A program made the position numbers and the translations under genes. Below are positions 50,926 to 59,405 of a stretch of DNA of 64,000 nt, piece after piece; position 1 is the first letter of the stretch, and the number at the start of each line of letters is the position of its first letter. The stretch comes from Litoreibacter ponti. Lineage in GTDB: Bacteria > Pseudomonadota > Alphaproteobacteria > Rhodobacterales > Rhodobacteraceae. The stretch is taken from positions 558,001 through 622,000 of the forward strand of contig NZ_QBKS01000002.1 in the NCBI RefSeq assembly GCF_003054285.1. The letters run 5' to 3'. The notes under the pieces were generated by a model. The model was given only the letters and a program-made list of their open reading frames with translations. It was not told the DNA's origin and did not search any database.

Positions 50926-50945
50926 CAATTGGGCTGCCCAAATTG
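50926..50945. promoter_or_regulatory. Palindromic element upstream of the fdh operon, candidate activator site
   Basis: CAATTGGGCTGCCCAAATTG is an inverted repeat with one bulged base, about 72-91 bases upstream of a sigma-54-type promoter element, a distance usual for enhancer sites. CAATTTGTCC about 27 bases before and CAAATTGTCC overlapping its end form an extra near-direct repeat, and TTGTC-N7-GACAA lies between. The 329-base divergent region has no other gene. Confidence 0.45.
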
Positions 50946-51016
50946 TCCGCGCGTCTGCCAAAGATGCGGGCAGCCTGAAAAAGTGCTTCGCGTGGAGCGA
51001 ATCCTGACGCAAGCTG

Positions 51017-51030
51017 GGCACACGTCTTGC
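51017..51030 (+). promoter_or_regulatory. Sigma-54-type -24/-12 promoter element of the fdh operon
   Basis: GGCAC-ACGTC-TTGC matches the core of the -24/-12 consensus in every fixed base, with the required GG-N10-GC spacing. The expected transcript start is near 51042, which would put the TTG start of the DUF3305 gene at the very end of the message and favours the ATG 30 bases further on. Confidence 0.6.
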
Positions 51031-51046
51031 CGCTTTGGGAGGAGCC

Positions 51047-51601
51047 TTGACCATCACCGATCAAATTCGCCAATCCATGCCGCTGGGCGTGGTCCTGCGC
51101 AAAAGCCCCGGGGTGACCCGCTGGGCTGCGTGGAATTGGCGTGCGGTGGCCGTGATGCCGGGCGCAGGCCCCGCCGCCTGGCGCGAGCTGCGCCGCGACG
51201 GTGACACGGTTGAATTTCACGCAGCGACGGTCCCGCTTGAACTGCACCGCGCGGATGCGGAAGCCTACCTTCAGGGGCTCAGCTCCGCGGTGCCGTCGAT
51301 CTACGTCGTGATGCGGGAAGCCGAGGGGCCAGAGGCGTTGCAGGTCCTGCTGGCGACCGCCTCGCCCTTTGAGGGCCAGGATTACGCGGACACCTCCGAG
51401 GACATTGTCGAGAAAGTGCCGATGCCGCCCGGGTTGATCGCCTGGGTGCGCGAATTTGCCGAGGCGCATCACGAAGAGGAAGTCTTCGTCAAGCGCCGCC
51501 GCAACAAAGCCCGCACGGACCAGGTCGAGGACGGCAAGGGCGACGCCCGCATCCGCCAGACCAGCGACGTCTTCCGCGCGCCGCGCAAGGTGCTGCAATG
51601 A
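51047..51601 (+). CDS. DUF3305 protein, formate-dehydrogenase accessory
   Basis: About 184 residues. MPLGVVLRKSPGVTRWAAWNWRAVAVMPG is the DUF3305 core; the C-terminal third is basic (VKRRRNKART). The family always accompanies DUF3306 and FdhA in such operons; its molecular role is not established. The start is uncertain: TTG with AGGAG too close upstream, or the ATG ten codons later. First gene of the fdh operon; overlaps DUF3306 by four bases. Confidence 0.85.
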   Translation: MTITDQIRQSMPLGVVLRKSPGVTRWAAWNWRAVAVMPGAGPAAWRELRRDGDTVEFHAATVPLELHRADAEAYLQGLSSAVPSIYVVMREAEGPEALQVLLATASPFEGQDYADTSEDIVEKVPMPPGLIAWVREFAEAHHEEEVFVKRRRNKARTDQVEDGKGDARIRQTSDVFRAPRKVLQ

Positions 51602-52191
51602 GCCGGGTCGCAGACAAGAGCGATTTCTGGTCCCGCCGCAAGGCGCGGGTCGAGGCCGAACAGGCCGCCGAGGCCAAGGCGCAAGAGGCCGTCGCGCTGG
51701 AACAGGCCGAAGCCGAGAAGACCGATGACGAGTTGTTGGCCGAGCTGGGCCTGCCCGAGCCCGAAAGCCTTGAGACGGGTGATGATTTCTCCGCCTTCAT
51801 GGCCAAGACAGTGCCGCAGCGGCTGCGCACCCGCGCGCTGCGCAAGCTGTGGCTGACGAACCCGACGCTCGCCAATCTCGATGAGCTGGTCGATTACGGG
51901 CAGGACTTCACCGACAGCGCGATGGCGGTCGAGAACATTCAGACCGCCTATCAGGTGGGCAAGGGCATGCTGACTCATGTTCAGAAGATGGCCGAGCAGG
52001 CGCTTGGCACGGACGAGCCGGAGATGGCTGAGCCTGAAGAGGTGCTGGAGGTGGCTGAGACCGCGCCGGAAGAGGCCCCGGTCGAGATGGCCGCCGCACC
52101 CGAGCCTGAGAGCGACACTGAACACGATGACTATGCGCCCGCGCCCCGGCGGCGGATGCGCTTTGACTTTGACGACGCCGCGACGGCGTAA
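51598..52191 (+). CDS. DUF3306 protein, formate-dehydrogenase accessory
   Basis: 197 residues. SDFWSRRKARVEAE at the start, DDFSAFMAKTVPQRLRTRALRKLWLTNP in the middle and LVDYGQDFTDSA are the DUF3306 hallmarks. A Glu/Ala-rich helix (residues 10-45) and an acidic, proline-rich tail flank this core; the last residues are basic. Cytoplasmic, function unknown, co-occurs with DUF3305 and TorD-like chaperones. Confidence 0.88.
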   Translation: MSRVADKSDFWSRRKARVEAEQAAEAKAQEAVALEQAEAEKTDDELLAELGLPEPESLETGDDFSAFMAKTVPQRLRTRALRKLWLTNPTLANLDELVDYGQDFTDSAMAVENIQTAYQVGKGMLTHVQKMAEQALGTDEPEMAEPEEVLEVAETAPEEAPVEMAAAPEPESDTEHDDYAPAPRRRMRFDFDDAATA

Positions 52192-52206
52192 GGAATTGAG
52201 ATAGAA

Positions 52207-52818
52207 ATGACCATGACCGCAGACGCCCCTATCGAAGTCAGTGCCGAGGACCGGCTGCGCGCGGACCTTTACAACTATCTGGGCCTGATCCTGGCGCGGC
52301 CCGCCGACCAGATGCTGCTGGACCAGACCGCGGGCTTGTCGGGCGATGACACCGATCTTGGCCGTGCGATTGCGGCGCTGGCGCGGGTGGCAAAAGTCAG
52401 CAAACCCAAGAGCGTGGAGAGCGAGTTCAACGCGCTGTTCATCGGGCTGGGGCGCGGCGAGCTGCTGCCCTATGCGAGCTACTACCTGACGGGATTCCTC
52501 AACGAGAAGCCGCTGGCGGCGCTGCGCCGGGATATGGCCGCGCGTGCGATCACGCGGGCGCAGAATGTCTATGAGCCGGAGGACAACATCGCCTCGCTCA
52601 TGGAGATGATGGGCGGGATGATCGTGGGCCGCTTTGGCGAGCCGGCCTCGCTGGACGCCCAGAAGACGTTCTTCAACAAGCATATCGGCCCCTGGGCCAC
52701 GCATTTCTATTCGGATTTGGAAGCCGCGAAAAACTCGGTTCTCTATGCCTCTGTCGGCGCTGTCGGCAAAGCGTTCATGGAGATCGAGAAAGAGGGCTTT
52801 CGGATGAGCGCGGGCTAA
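52207..52818 (+). CDS. TorD-family molecular chaperone
   Basis: 203 residues, helical. ESEFNALFIGLGRGELLPYASYYLTGFLNEKPLAALRRDM and YEPEDNIASLMEMM are the TorD-family segments that bind the Tat signal of a molybdo- or tungstoenzyme; GPWATHFYSDLEAAKNSVLY completes the fold. It likely holds the FdhA precursor until the metal cofactor and clusters are inserted. Fifteen bases behind the DUF3306 gene. Confidence 0.9.
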   Translation: MTMTADAPIEVSAEDRLRADLYNYLGLILARPADQMLLDQTAGLSGDDTDLGRAIAALARVAKVSKPKSVESEFNALFIGLGRGELLPYASYYLTGFLNEKPLAALRRDMAARAITRAQNVYEPEDNIASLMEMMGGMIVGRFGEPASLDAQKTFFNKHIGPWATHFYSDLEAAKNSVLYASVGAVGKAFMEIEKEGFRMSAG

Positions 52819-52874
52819 GCCGCCCGCACCAAACGGCGGGGATGCCCGCCACAACCAAGGAAGGGAGACATCCC

Positions 52875-53066
52875 ATGACCAAGAAGACCGAGGATGGCGC
52901 AAGCCGCCGCGATTTTCTGAAACTGGCAGGCACCGCAGCGCCTGCTGCCGTGGCCGCAGTGGCCGCCGGTGGCACCGCCGCTCAGGCCCAGCCGGTCGAT
53001 CTGACATCGGAGACGATGCAGGACACCGCGCACACGCGCGCATATCTCGACAGCGCCCGCTTCTAG
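52875..53066 (+). CDS. Formate-dehydrogenase-region Tat-target peptide (TIGR02811-like)
   Basis: 63 residues: a twin-arginine signal (SRRDFLKLAGTAAPAAVAAV) followed by only some 30 residues after the AQAQ cleavage site. Such tiny Tat substrates stand immediately before fdhA in many proteobacteria. GGGAGA ribosome-binding site. Function unknown; possibly a subunit or export helper. Confidence 0.88.
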   Translation: MTKKTEDGASRRDFLKLAGTAAPAAVAAVAAGGTAAQAQPVDLTSETMQDTAHTRAYLDSARF

Positions 53067-53173
53067 GACGCCGTCACCACCCCTGACGCGACTGGTTGCG
53101 TGACGCCCGACTGCCGATGGACCCGAAATCGACCCAGCCACCCTCAAGAGGTGGCGCCAAGGGAGGAACTACA

Positions 53174-56068
53174 ATGCTTAGGAAAAAGACCAACGGGGTT
53201 GCGCGACGCCCCCAGCGGACCTCGATCCTGTCCGAAGCGGCCAACGCCGCAGTGGACCGCCGCGCGTTTCTGCGTGGCTCCGGCCTGGCCATCGGTGGCC
53301 TTGCCGCAATTGCCGCCACGGGCGGCTCTGTAACACAAGCGACGGCGCAATCCGCCGCGGCGGGTGCCGTTGAGACCGTGAAATCGGTCTGCACCCACTG
53401 CTCGGTCGGCTGCACCGTGATTGCCGAGGTGCAAGACGGCGTCTGGACGGGCCAGGAGCCCGGCTGGGACAGCCCCTTCAACCTGGGCGCCCACTGCGCC
53501 AAGGGCGCCGCGGTCCGCGAGCACGCCCATGGCGAGCGCCGCCTCAAGTACCCGATGAAGAAAGAGGGTGGTGAGTGGAAGCGCATCAGCTGGGATCAGG
53601 CGATCAACGAGATCGGCGACGGCATGATGAAGATCCGCGACGAGAGCGGGCCTGACTCGGTCTACTGGCTCGGCTCCGCCAAGCACAACAACGAGCAGGC
53701 CTACCTGTTCCGCAAGTTCGCAGGCTACTGGGGGACGAACAACGTCGACCACCAGGCGCGGATTTGTCACTCCACCACCGTGGCCGGCGTGGCGAACACA
53801 TGGGGCTACGGCGCCATGACGAACAGCTACAACGATATCCACAACTCCAAGGCGATCTTCATCATCGGCGGCAACCCGGCCGAGGCGCACCCCGTCTCGC
53901 TGCTGCACCTGCTGAAGGCCAAGGAGCAGCAAAACGCCCCAGTCATCGTGTGCGACCCGCGCTTCACGCGCACCGCCGCCCACGCCGACGAGTATGTCCG
54001 GTTCCGCCCGGGCTCCGACGTGGCGCTGGTCTGGGGCATTCTCTACCACATCTTCGAGAATGGCTGGGAAGACAAAGAGTTCATCCGCACCCGCGTGTGG
54101 GGCATGGACCAGATCAAGGACGAGGTCGCCAAGTGGACGCCTGAAGAGGTCGAGCGTGTGACGGAAGTCCCCGGCTCGCAGCTCAAGCGGGTCGCCCGGA
54201 CGCTGGCCAACAACCGCCCCGGCACCGTGATCTGGTGCATGGGTGGCACCCAGCACACCAACGGCAACAACAACACGCGTGCCTACTGCATCCTGCAGCT
54301 GGCCCTTGGCAACATGGGCACCGCTGGCGGCGGCACCAACATCTTCCGCGGCCACGACAACGTGCAAGGCGCCACGGACCTTGGCGTGCTGTCCCACACC
54401 CTGCCCGGCTACTACGGCCTGACAGCGGGCTCCTGGGCCCACTGGGCGCGCGTCTGGGGCGAGGACATTGATTGGCTGAAGGGCCAGTTCGCGGTCACCA
54501 AAGGCGCCGACGGCAAGGACAAGCCGCTGATGAACGAGACCGGCATCCCGGTGTCGCGCTGGATCGACGGCGTTCTGGAAGACCCGGAGAACATGGACAA
54601 CCCCAACAAGGTGCGCGCCATGGTGTTCTGGGGCCACGCGCCCAACTCGCAGACCCGCATGAAAGAGATGAAGACCGCGATGGAGCAGCTGGACATGCTG
54701 GTCGTCGTCGATCCTTATCCCACCGTGTCGGCTGTGATGCAGGACCGGGAGGACGGCGTCTACCTGCTGCCCGCCTGTACCCAGTTCGAGACCCGCGGCT
54801 CCGTCACGGCCTCCAACCGCTCCATCCAGTGGCGCGACAAGGTCGTCGAACCGCTGTTCGAGAGCCTGCCGGACGAGGTCATCATGGCCAAGTTCGCCAA
54901 CAAGTTCGGCTGGGCCGACCGCTTCTTCCGCAACATCGAGATGGAAGATGCCGAGACCCCGAACGTGGAAAGCATCACCCGGGAGTTCAACTCGGGCATG
55001 TGGACCGTGGGCTACACCGGCCAGTCGCCGGAGCGCATCAAGCTGCACATGGCCAACCAGCACACGTTCGACCGGACGACGCTGCAGGCCGTGGGTGGTC
55101 CCGCCGATGGCGACTACTACGGGATGCCGTGGCCCTGCTGGGGCACGCCCGAGATGAAGCACCCCGGCACGCCGAACCTCTATGACATGTCCAAGCCCGT
55201 CTCCGAGGGCGGCCTGACCTTCCGCGCCCGCTTCGGCGTGGAGCGGGATGGGGACAATCTGCTGGCCGAAGGGGTGTACTCCGCAGGCTCGGAAATTCAG
55301 GATGGCTATCCTGAGTTCACCATGCAGATGCTCATGGACCTTGGCTGGGACGGCGATCTCACCGATGACGAGCGCGCAGCGATCGACGCGGTGGCCGGTC
55401 CCAAGACCAACTGGAAGACCGACCTTTCGGGCGGCATCCAGCGGGTGGCCATCAAGCATGAGTGTGCGCCGTTTGGCAACGCCAAGGCGCGGGCCGTGGT
55501 GTGGACCTTCCCGGATCCGGTGCCGGTGCACCGCGAGCCGCTCTACACCAACCGCCGCGACCTTGTGGCCGACTACCCGACATACGAGGACCGCAAGTTC
55601 TACCGCTTGCCGACCATGTATGCCTCCATCCAGAAGAACGACTTCTCCAAGGATTATCCCATGATCCTGACGTCGGGACGCCTGGTGGAATACGAGGGTG
55701 GCGGCGACGAGACGCGCTCCAACCCGTGGCTGGCTGAGCTTCAGCAGGACATGTTCGTCGAGATCAACCCGCGGGACGCCAACAACCTTGGCGTACGGGA
55801 CGGCGCACAGGTCTGGGTCGAAGGCCCGGAGGGCGGCAAGGTCAAGGTTATGGCCATGGTCACCAACCGGGTGGGCGAAGGCGTGGCCTTCATGCCCTTC
55901 CACTTCGGCGGCCACTTCGAGGGACGCGACCTGCGGGAGAACTACCCCGACGGCGCCGACCCGTATGTTCTGGGCGAGAGCACCAACACCGCTCAGACCT
56001 ATGGCTACGATTCAGTAACCCAGATGCAGGAGACGAAAGCCACTCTCTGCAAAATCTGGACAGCGTGA
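53174..56068 (+). CDS. fdhA: Formate dehydrogenase catalytic subunit (molybdopterin/tungstopterin), cysteine type
   Basis: 964 residues. Twin-arginine signal DRRAFLRGSGLAIGG (about residues 28-42) directs the folded enzyme to the periplasm. A 4Fe-4S cluster is bound by Cys73, Cys76, Cys80 and Cys108 (VCTHCSVGC...AHCAKG). The metal ligand is Cys198, followed by His199, in QARICHSTTVAG, where E. coli FdnG has selenocysteine. GGTQHTNGNNNTRAYC and GRLVEYEGGGDETRSNPWLAE are the cofactor-binding regions. Oxidises formate to CO2. Linked tup genes suggest tungsten. GGGAGGA ribosome-binding site; an in-frame upstream extension would precede the Tat signal and is rejected. Confidence 0.95.
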   Translation: MLRKKTNGVARRPQRTSILSEAANAAVDRRAFLRGSGLAIGGLAAIAATGGSVTQATAQSAAAGAVETVKSVCTHCSVGCTVIAEVQDGVWTGQEPGWDSPFNLGAHCAKGAAVREHAHGERRLKYPMKKEGGEWKRISWDQAINEIGDGMMKIRDESGPDSVYWLGSAKHNNEQAYLFRKFAGYWGTNNVDHQARICHSTTVAGVANTWGYGAMTNSYNDIHNSKAIFIIGGNPAEAHPVSLLHLLKAKEQQNAPVIVCDPRFTRTAAHADEYVRFRPGSDVALVWGILYHIFENGWEDKEFIRTRVWGMDQIKDEVAKWTPEEVERVTEVPGSQLKRVARTLANNRPGTVIWCMGGTQHTNGNNNTRAYCILQLALGNMGTAGGGTNIFRGHDNVQGATDLGVLSHTLPGYYGLTAGSWAHWARVWGEDIDWLKGQFAVTKGADGKDKPLMNETGIPVSRWIDGVLEDPENMDNPNKVRAMVFWGHAPNSQTRMKEMKTAMEQLDMLVVVDPYPTVSAVMQDREDGVYLLPACTQFETRGSVTASNRSIQWRDKVVEPLFESLPDEVIMAKFANKFGWADRFFRNIEMEDAETPNVESITREFNSGMWTVGYTGQSPERIKLHMANQHTFDRTTLQAVGGPADGDYYGMPWPCWGTPEMKHPGTPNLYDMSKPVSEGGLTFRARFGVERDGDNLLAEGVYSAGSEIQDGYPEFTMQMLMDLGWDGDLTDDERAAIDAVAGPKTNWKTDLSGGIQRVAIKHECAPFGNAKARAVVWTFPDPVPVHREPLYTNRRDLVADYPTYEDRKFYRLPTMYASIQKNDFSKDYPMILTSGRLVEYEGGGDETRSNPWLAELQQDMFVEINPRDANNLGVRDGAQVWVEGPEGGKVKVMAMVTNRVGEGVAFMPFHFGGHFEGRDLRENYPDGADPYVLGESTNTAQTYGYDSVTQMQETKATLCKIWTA

Positions 56069-56080
56069 GGAGGAACGATA

Positions 56081-56674
56081 ATGGCAAGAGCAAAGTTCCT
56101 GGTCGACGCCGAGCGCTGCATTGAATGCAACGCCTGTGTGACGGCCTGTAAAAACGAGCATGAGGTGCCATGGGGCATCAACCGGCGCAAGGTCGTCACC
56201 ATCAATGATGGTGACCCGGGCGAGCGGTCGATCTCCGTGGCCTGCATGCACTGCTCCGATGCACCTTGTATGGCGGTCTGCCCAACGGACTGCTTCTACC
56301 AGAACGAGGAAGGGGTGGTTCTGCACTCCAAGGACCTCTGCATCGGCTGCGGCTACTGCTTCTACGCGTGCCCGTTCGGCGCGCCGCAGTACCCGCAGGC
56401 TGGCAACTTCGGCTCCCGGGGCAAGATGGACAAATGTACCTTCTGCGCCGGCGGCCCGGAGGAGACCCACTCCACCGCCGAGTTCGCCAAGTATGGCCGC
56501 AACCGGATCGCTGAGGGCAAGCTGCCCATCTGCGCCGAAATGTGCGCCACCAAGGCCCTGCTGGCCGGTGACGGCGACGTGGTCTCCGGCATCTACCGCG
56601 AGCGCGTGGTGGCCCGGGGCTTCGGGTCGGGCGCCTGGGGCTGGGGTTCGGCCTATGGCAACCGCGAAGGCTAA
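56081..56674 (+). CDS. fdhB: Formate dehydrogenase iron-sulfur subunit
   Basis: 197 residues with four 4Fe-4S sites: CIECNACVTACKNEH, CMHCSDAPCMAVCPTDCF, CIGCGYCFYACPFGAPQ and the split CTFCAGG...CAEMCATKAL. It passes electrons from FdhA to the membrane cytochrome. No own signal peptide, so it is exported together with FdhA. The C-terminus is Gly/Trp-rich (RGFGSGAWGWGSAYG) and lacks the membrane anchor of FdnH. Confidence 0.94.
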   Translation: MARAKFLVDAERCIECNACVTACKNEHEVPWGINRRKVVTINDGDPGERSISVACMHCSDAPCMAVCPTDCFYQNEEGVVLHSKDLCIGCGYCFYACPFGAPQYPQAGNFGSRGKMDKCTFCAGGPEETHSTAEFAKYGRNRIAEGKLPICAEMCATKALLAGDGDVVSGIYRERVVARGFGSGAWGWGSAYGNREG

Positions 56675-56699
56675 GGCCCTGCCGTGATACGCAATTCGG

Positions 56700-56725
56700 G
56701 AGGGCGGCTCTGCGGGGCCGCCCTC
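56700..56725. other. Hairpin between fdhB and fdhC
   Basis: GAGGGCGGC and GCCGCCCTC form a nine-pair stem with an eight-base loop and no following T-run. It could stabilise the fdhAB message relative to the downstream genes. Confidence 0.65.
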
Positions 56726-56774
56726 TCGCGCTCAGACCTCGACCAACTCGGCCCGACCTAAAAGGATAGACGCC

Positions 56775-57992
56775 ATGCTGCGCCGGTTTTTGACCCTGAT
56801 CCTGACCATCCAACTTCTGGCCGTCGCCCCTGCCGCCGTCTCGGCGCAGGAGGCTGACGCCCCCGCACAACCTGTCGACCGCTCCGCCACCGGCGGCGCG
56901 CAGACGCTCGAAGACATTCTGGCCCGCCAGCGCGGCGAGGTCGTGGACGACACGTTCCGCCGCGAAGACGATGGCCGAGACGCGACCATGCCCAATGTCG
57001 GTGCCCTTGGCACGCTGGGCGGCGCCTCTGACCCCGAACTGTGGCGCGCGCTGCGCTATGACAGCGCCAACATCTCATCCACAGCCCGCGGCCCCGCCGC
57101 CACGACCCTGATGCAGGATGGCGGCATGTGGTGGCTGGAGTTCCGCCAAGGCCCGCTGCGCGAATACGGCGCGTATCTGCTGGGCGGCACCTTGCTGCTA
57201 CTGGCCCTGTTCTACCTGATCCGCGGGCGCATCCGCATCGACGGCGAGAAGACCGGCCGCACGATCACGCGCTTCCAGGCCGTCGAGCGCTTCGGGCATT
57301 GGCTGCTGGCGGGCTCGTTCCTACTGCTGGCCGCGACCGGCCTGCTGACGCTGTTTGGCCGCGTGGCGATCATCCCGCTGCTGGGCCACGAGGCCTTCGC
57401 GCCGATGGCGGTGGCGTCCAAATGGGTACACAACAACGTCTCCTGGGCCTTCATGGTGGCGCTGGTGATGATCTTCGTGATGTGGGTCGTGCATAATCTG
57501 CCCGACCGCACCGACATCAACTGGCTGCTGAAAGGCGGCGGCATCTTCACCAAGGGCCACCCGCCCGCCAAGAAGTTCAACGCGGGCCAGAAGCTGATCT
57601 TCTGGTCGGTGATCGTCTTCGGCGCGTCGATCTCGGCCTCGGGCCTGTCGCTGCTGTTCCCGTTCGAGCTGCCGATGTTCGCCCTCACCTTCGAGAAGCT
57701 CAACGCCCTTGGCCTGCCGCAGCTGGTGGGGCTCGGCGAGCTGAACACCGTGCTCGCGCCCCACGAAGAGATGCAATACGCGCAGCTGTGGCACTCGATC
57801 ATGAGCTTCGTGCTGATCGCGATCATCTTCGCCCATATCTATATCGGCTCCATCGGGATGGAGGGCGCATCGGACGCCATGACCTCTGGCGAAGTCGAGG
57901 AGCAGTGGGCGCGCGAGCACCACTCGCTCTGGGTCGACGAGGTGAAAGCCAAAGAAACGCAAGCGCCCAAAGGCGCGACCCCCGCCGAGTAG
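56775..57992 (+). CDS. fdhC: Formate dehydrogenase cytochrome b subunit
   Basis: 405 residues. After a signal peptide (LTLILTIQLLAVAPAAVSA) comes a periplasmic stretch of about 110 residues that is longer than in FdnI. Four or five membrane helices follow with heme-ligand histidines: FGHWLLAGSFLLLAATGLL, KWVHNNVSWAFMVALV and IFAHIYIGSIGMEGA. The last motif is diagnostic of the FDH gamma family. It accepts electrons from FdhB and reduces quinone. Stop abuts the next ATG. Confidence 0.93.
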   Translation: MLRRFLTLILTIQLLAVAPAAVSAQEADAPAQPVDRSATGGAQTLEDILARQRGEVVDDTFRREDDGRDATMPNVGALGTLGGASDPELWRALRYDSANISSTARGPAATTLMQDGGMWWLEFRQGPLREYGAYLLGGTLLLLALFYLIRGRIRIDGEKTGRTITRFQAVERFGHWLLAGSFLLLAATGLLTLFGRVAIIPLLGHEAFAPMAVASKWVHNNVSWAFMVALVMIFVMWVVHNLPDRTDINWLLKGGGIFTKGHPPAKKFNAGQKLIFWSVIVFGASISASGLSLLFPFELPMFALTFEKLNALGLPQLVGLGELNTVLAPHEEMQYAQLWHSIMSFVLIAIIFAHIYIGSIGMEGASDAMTSGEVEEQWAREHHSLWVDEVKAKETQAPKGATPAE

Positions 57993-59273
57993 ATGCGCGC
58001 GCTGCTTGCAGCCTGCGTGTTGGCCATGCCGGGCATGGCCCCGGCGGGCGACTTCTTCACGCTCAAGGGCCATGGCGGCCCGATCATGGATATCGCGGTC
58101 TCGCCCACGGGTCAGATCGCGACGGCAAGCTTCGACAATTCCGTCGGGGTCTGGGACGGCAAGACCCCGCGCTGGCTGGAAGGCCACCGCGCGGCGGTCA
58201 ACGCGGTGCGCTTCATGGGCGGCTTCGCGGTGTCGGCAGGCGACGATTTCGCCTTGGAGCTGTGGGATCTCGCCACCGGAGACGAGACCCGGCTGGAGGG
58301 CCACAGGGGCAAGGTCATGGCGCTGGACGTGGCCCCCGATGGCACGATCGCGTCCGCCTCGTGGGACGGGACGGTGGGGCTATGGAAGGATGGCGCGCCG
58401 CGCTTTCTGGAAGGCCATGCGCAGGGCGTAAACGATGTGGTGTTCCGCGCGGATGGTCAGACGCTCTATTCCGCCTCCGCCGATGGCACGATCCGCATCT
58501 GGGACGTGGCCGAGGGCGCGGAGACGCAGCTGCTTTTGCGCCACGGCTTTGGCGTCAACGAGATGATCCTGACGGAAAGCTGGCTCGCCTATGGCGCGGT
58601 GGACGGGGTCACGCGGGTCATTGATCCGGTGACGGGCGACAAGATCGCGGATTTCTCGCTCGACCGGCGGCCCATTCTGGCGATGGCGGTCAGCCCCGAC
58701 GAGAGCCGCATCGCCGTGGGCGACGGCGAAGGGTTCATCATGGTGATCGACACGACCACGTGGAAGATCGAGCGCGATTTTCGCGCCACCGCCCGCGGGC
58801 CGGTCTGGGCGCTGGCCTTCTCGCCCGATGGTGAGAATATCCATGCGGGCGGGCTGGATGATGTGATGTATTCCTGGCCCATCGAGACGATGGACCAGCA
58901 CGGGCAGATGACCACGGGCGCGCGGACCTTTCTGGAAGACCCCGCGACGCTGCCCAATGGCGAGCGGCAGTTCAAACGCAAATGTTCTGTTTGCCATACG
59001 CTGACGCCGTCGAGCGCGCGGCGGGCGGGGCCGACGCTCTATAACCTGTTTGGCCGCCGCGCGGGCACGGTGGAGGATTACCGCTACTCGCCCATCCTGA
59101 CGGGCTCTGATATCATCTGGGACGAGGACAGCATCGACGCGCTGTTTGACGAGGGCCCGGACCACTACATTCCCGGCTCCAACATGCCGATGCAGCGCAT
59201 CGTCAAGCGCACGGACCGGGACGACCTTGTGGCCTATCTGAAAAAAGCCACCAAACCCGAAGGGGGAAATTGA
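57993..59273 (+). CDS. Periplasmic WD40-cytochrome c fusion protein
   Basis: 426 residues. Signal peptide ALLAACVLAMPGMAPAG, then seven or so WD40-type blades: GHGGPIMDIAVSPTG, DNSVGVWDG, GHRAAVNAVRF, EGHRGKVMALDVAPDG, ASWDGTVGLWKDG and further. After residue about 320 a class-I cytochrome c follows, with heme motif KCSVCHTLTPSSARRAGPTL and the methionine ligand in GSNMPMQRIV. It starts directly at the fdhC stop. A beta-propeller carrying a heme domain suggests a docking or redox-relay partner of periplasmic FdhAB; not part of classical formate dehydrogenases. Confidence 0.88.
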   Translation: MRALLAACVLAMPGMAPAGDFFTLKGHGGPIMDIAVSPTGQIATASFDNSVGVWDGKTPRWLEGHRAAVNAVRFMGGFAVSAGDDFALELWDLATGDETRLEGHRGKVMALDVAPDGTIASASWDGTVGLWKDGAPRFLEGHAQGVNDVVFRADGQTLYSASADGTIRIWDVAEGAETQLLLRHGFGVNEMILTESWLAYGAVDGVTRVIDPVTGDKIADFSLDRRPILAMAVSPDESRIAVGDGEGFIMVIDTTTWKIERDFRATARGPVWALAFSPDGENIHAGGLDDVMYSWPIETMDQHGQMTTGARTFLEDPATLPNGERQFKRKCSVCHTLTPSSARRAGPTLYNLFGRRAGTVEDYRYSPILTGSDIIWDEDSIDALFDEGPDHYIPGSNMPMQRIVKRTDRDDLVAYLKKATKPEGGN

Positions 59274-59274
59274 G

Positions 59275-59403
59275 ATGAAGGTGATGTTTGCGGCCTTTGC
59301 GGCCATCGCGGTGATCGCCGTTGGGGCAAATTTCGCACTGAACAACATGGGCTTCTCGGCGGAAGAAAGCACCACGAGCTCGTCCGTGCGGCTGGGCGAC
59401 TAG
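59275..59403 (+). CDS. 42-residue single-pass membrane peptide of the fdh operon
   Basis: Tiny protein with one hydrophobic helix (FAAFAAIAVIAVGANFAL) and a short polar, serine-rich tail ending in VRLGD. One base separates it from the upstream stop and two from the next gene, and AGGGGG precedes its ATG at a good distance; this tight packing argues that it is real. It might also be a cleavable signal with a very short product. Perhaps an accessory subunit of the FDH membrane complex. Confidence 0.7.
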   Translation: MKVMFAAFAAIAVIAVGANFALNNMGFSAEESTTSSSVRLGD

Positions 59404-59405
59404 GC

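Noticed and set aside
53764..53772. Selenocysteine in formate dehydrogenase
   Set aside because: The codon at the metal-ligand position (Cys198) is TGT, not TGA, and the frame is uninterrupted.
53144..55915. 923-codon open frame on the minus strand opposite fdhA
   Set aside because: It is the antisense frame of a fully recognisable formate dehydrogenase; long antisense frames are expected at this GC content, and its translation (His/Arg/Val-rich) shows no domain.
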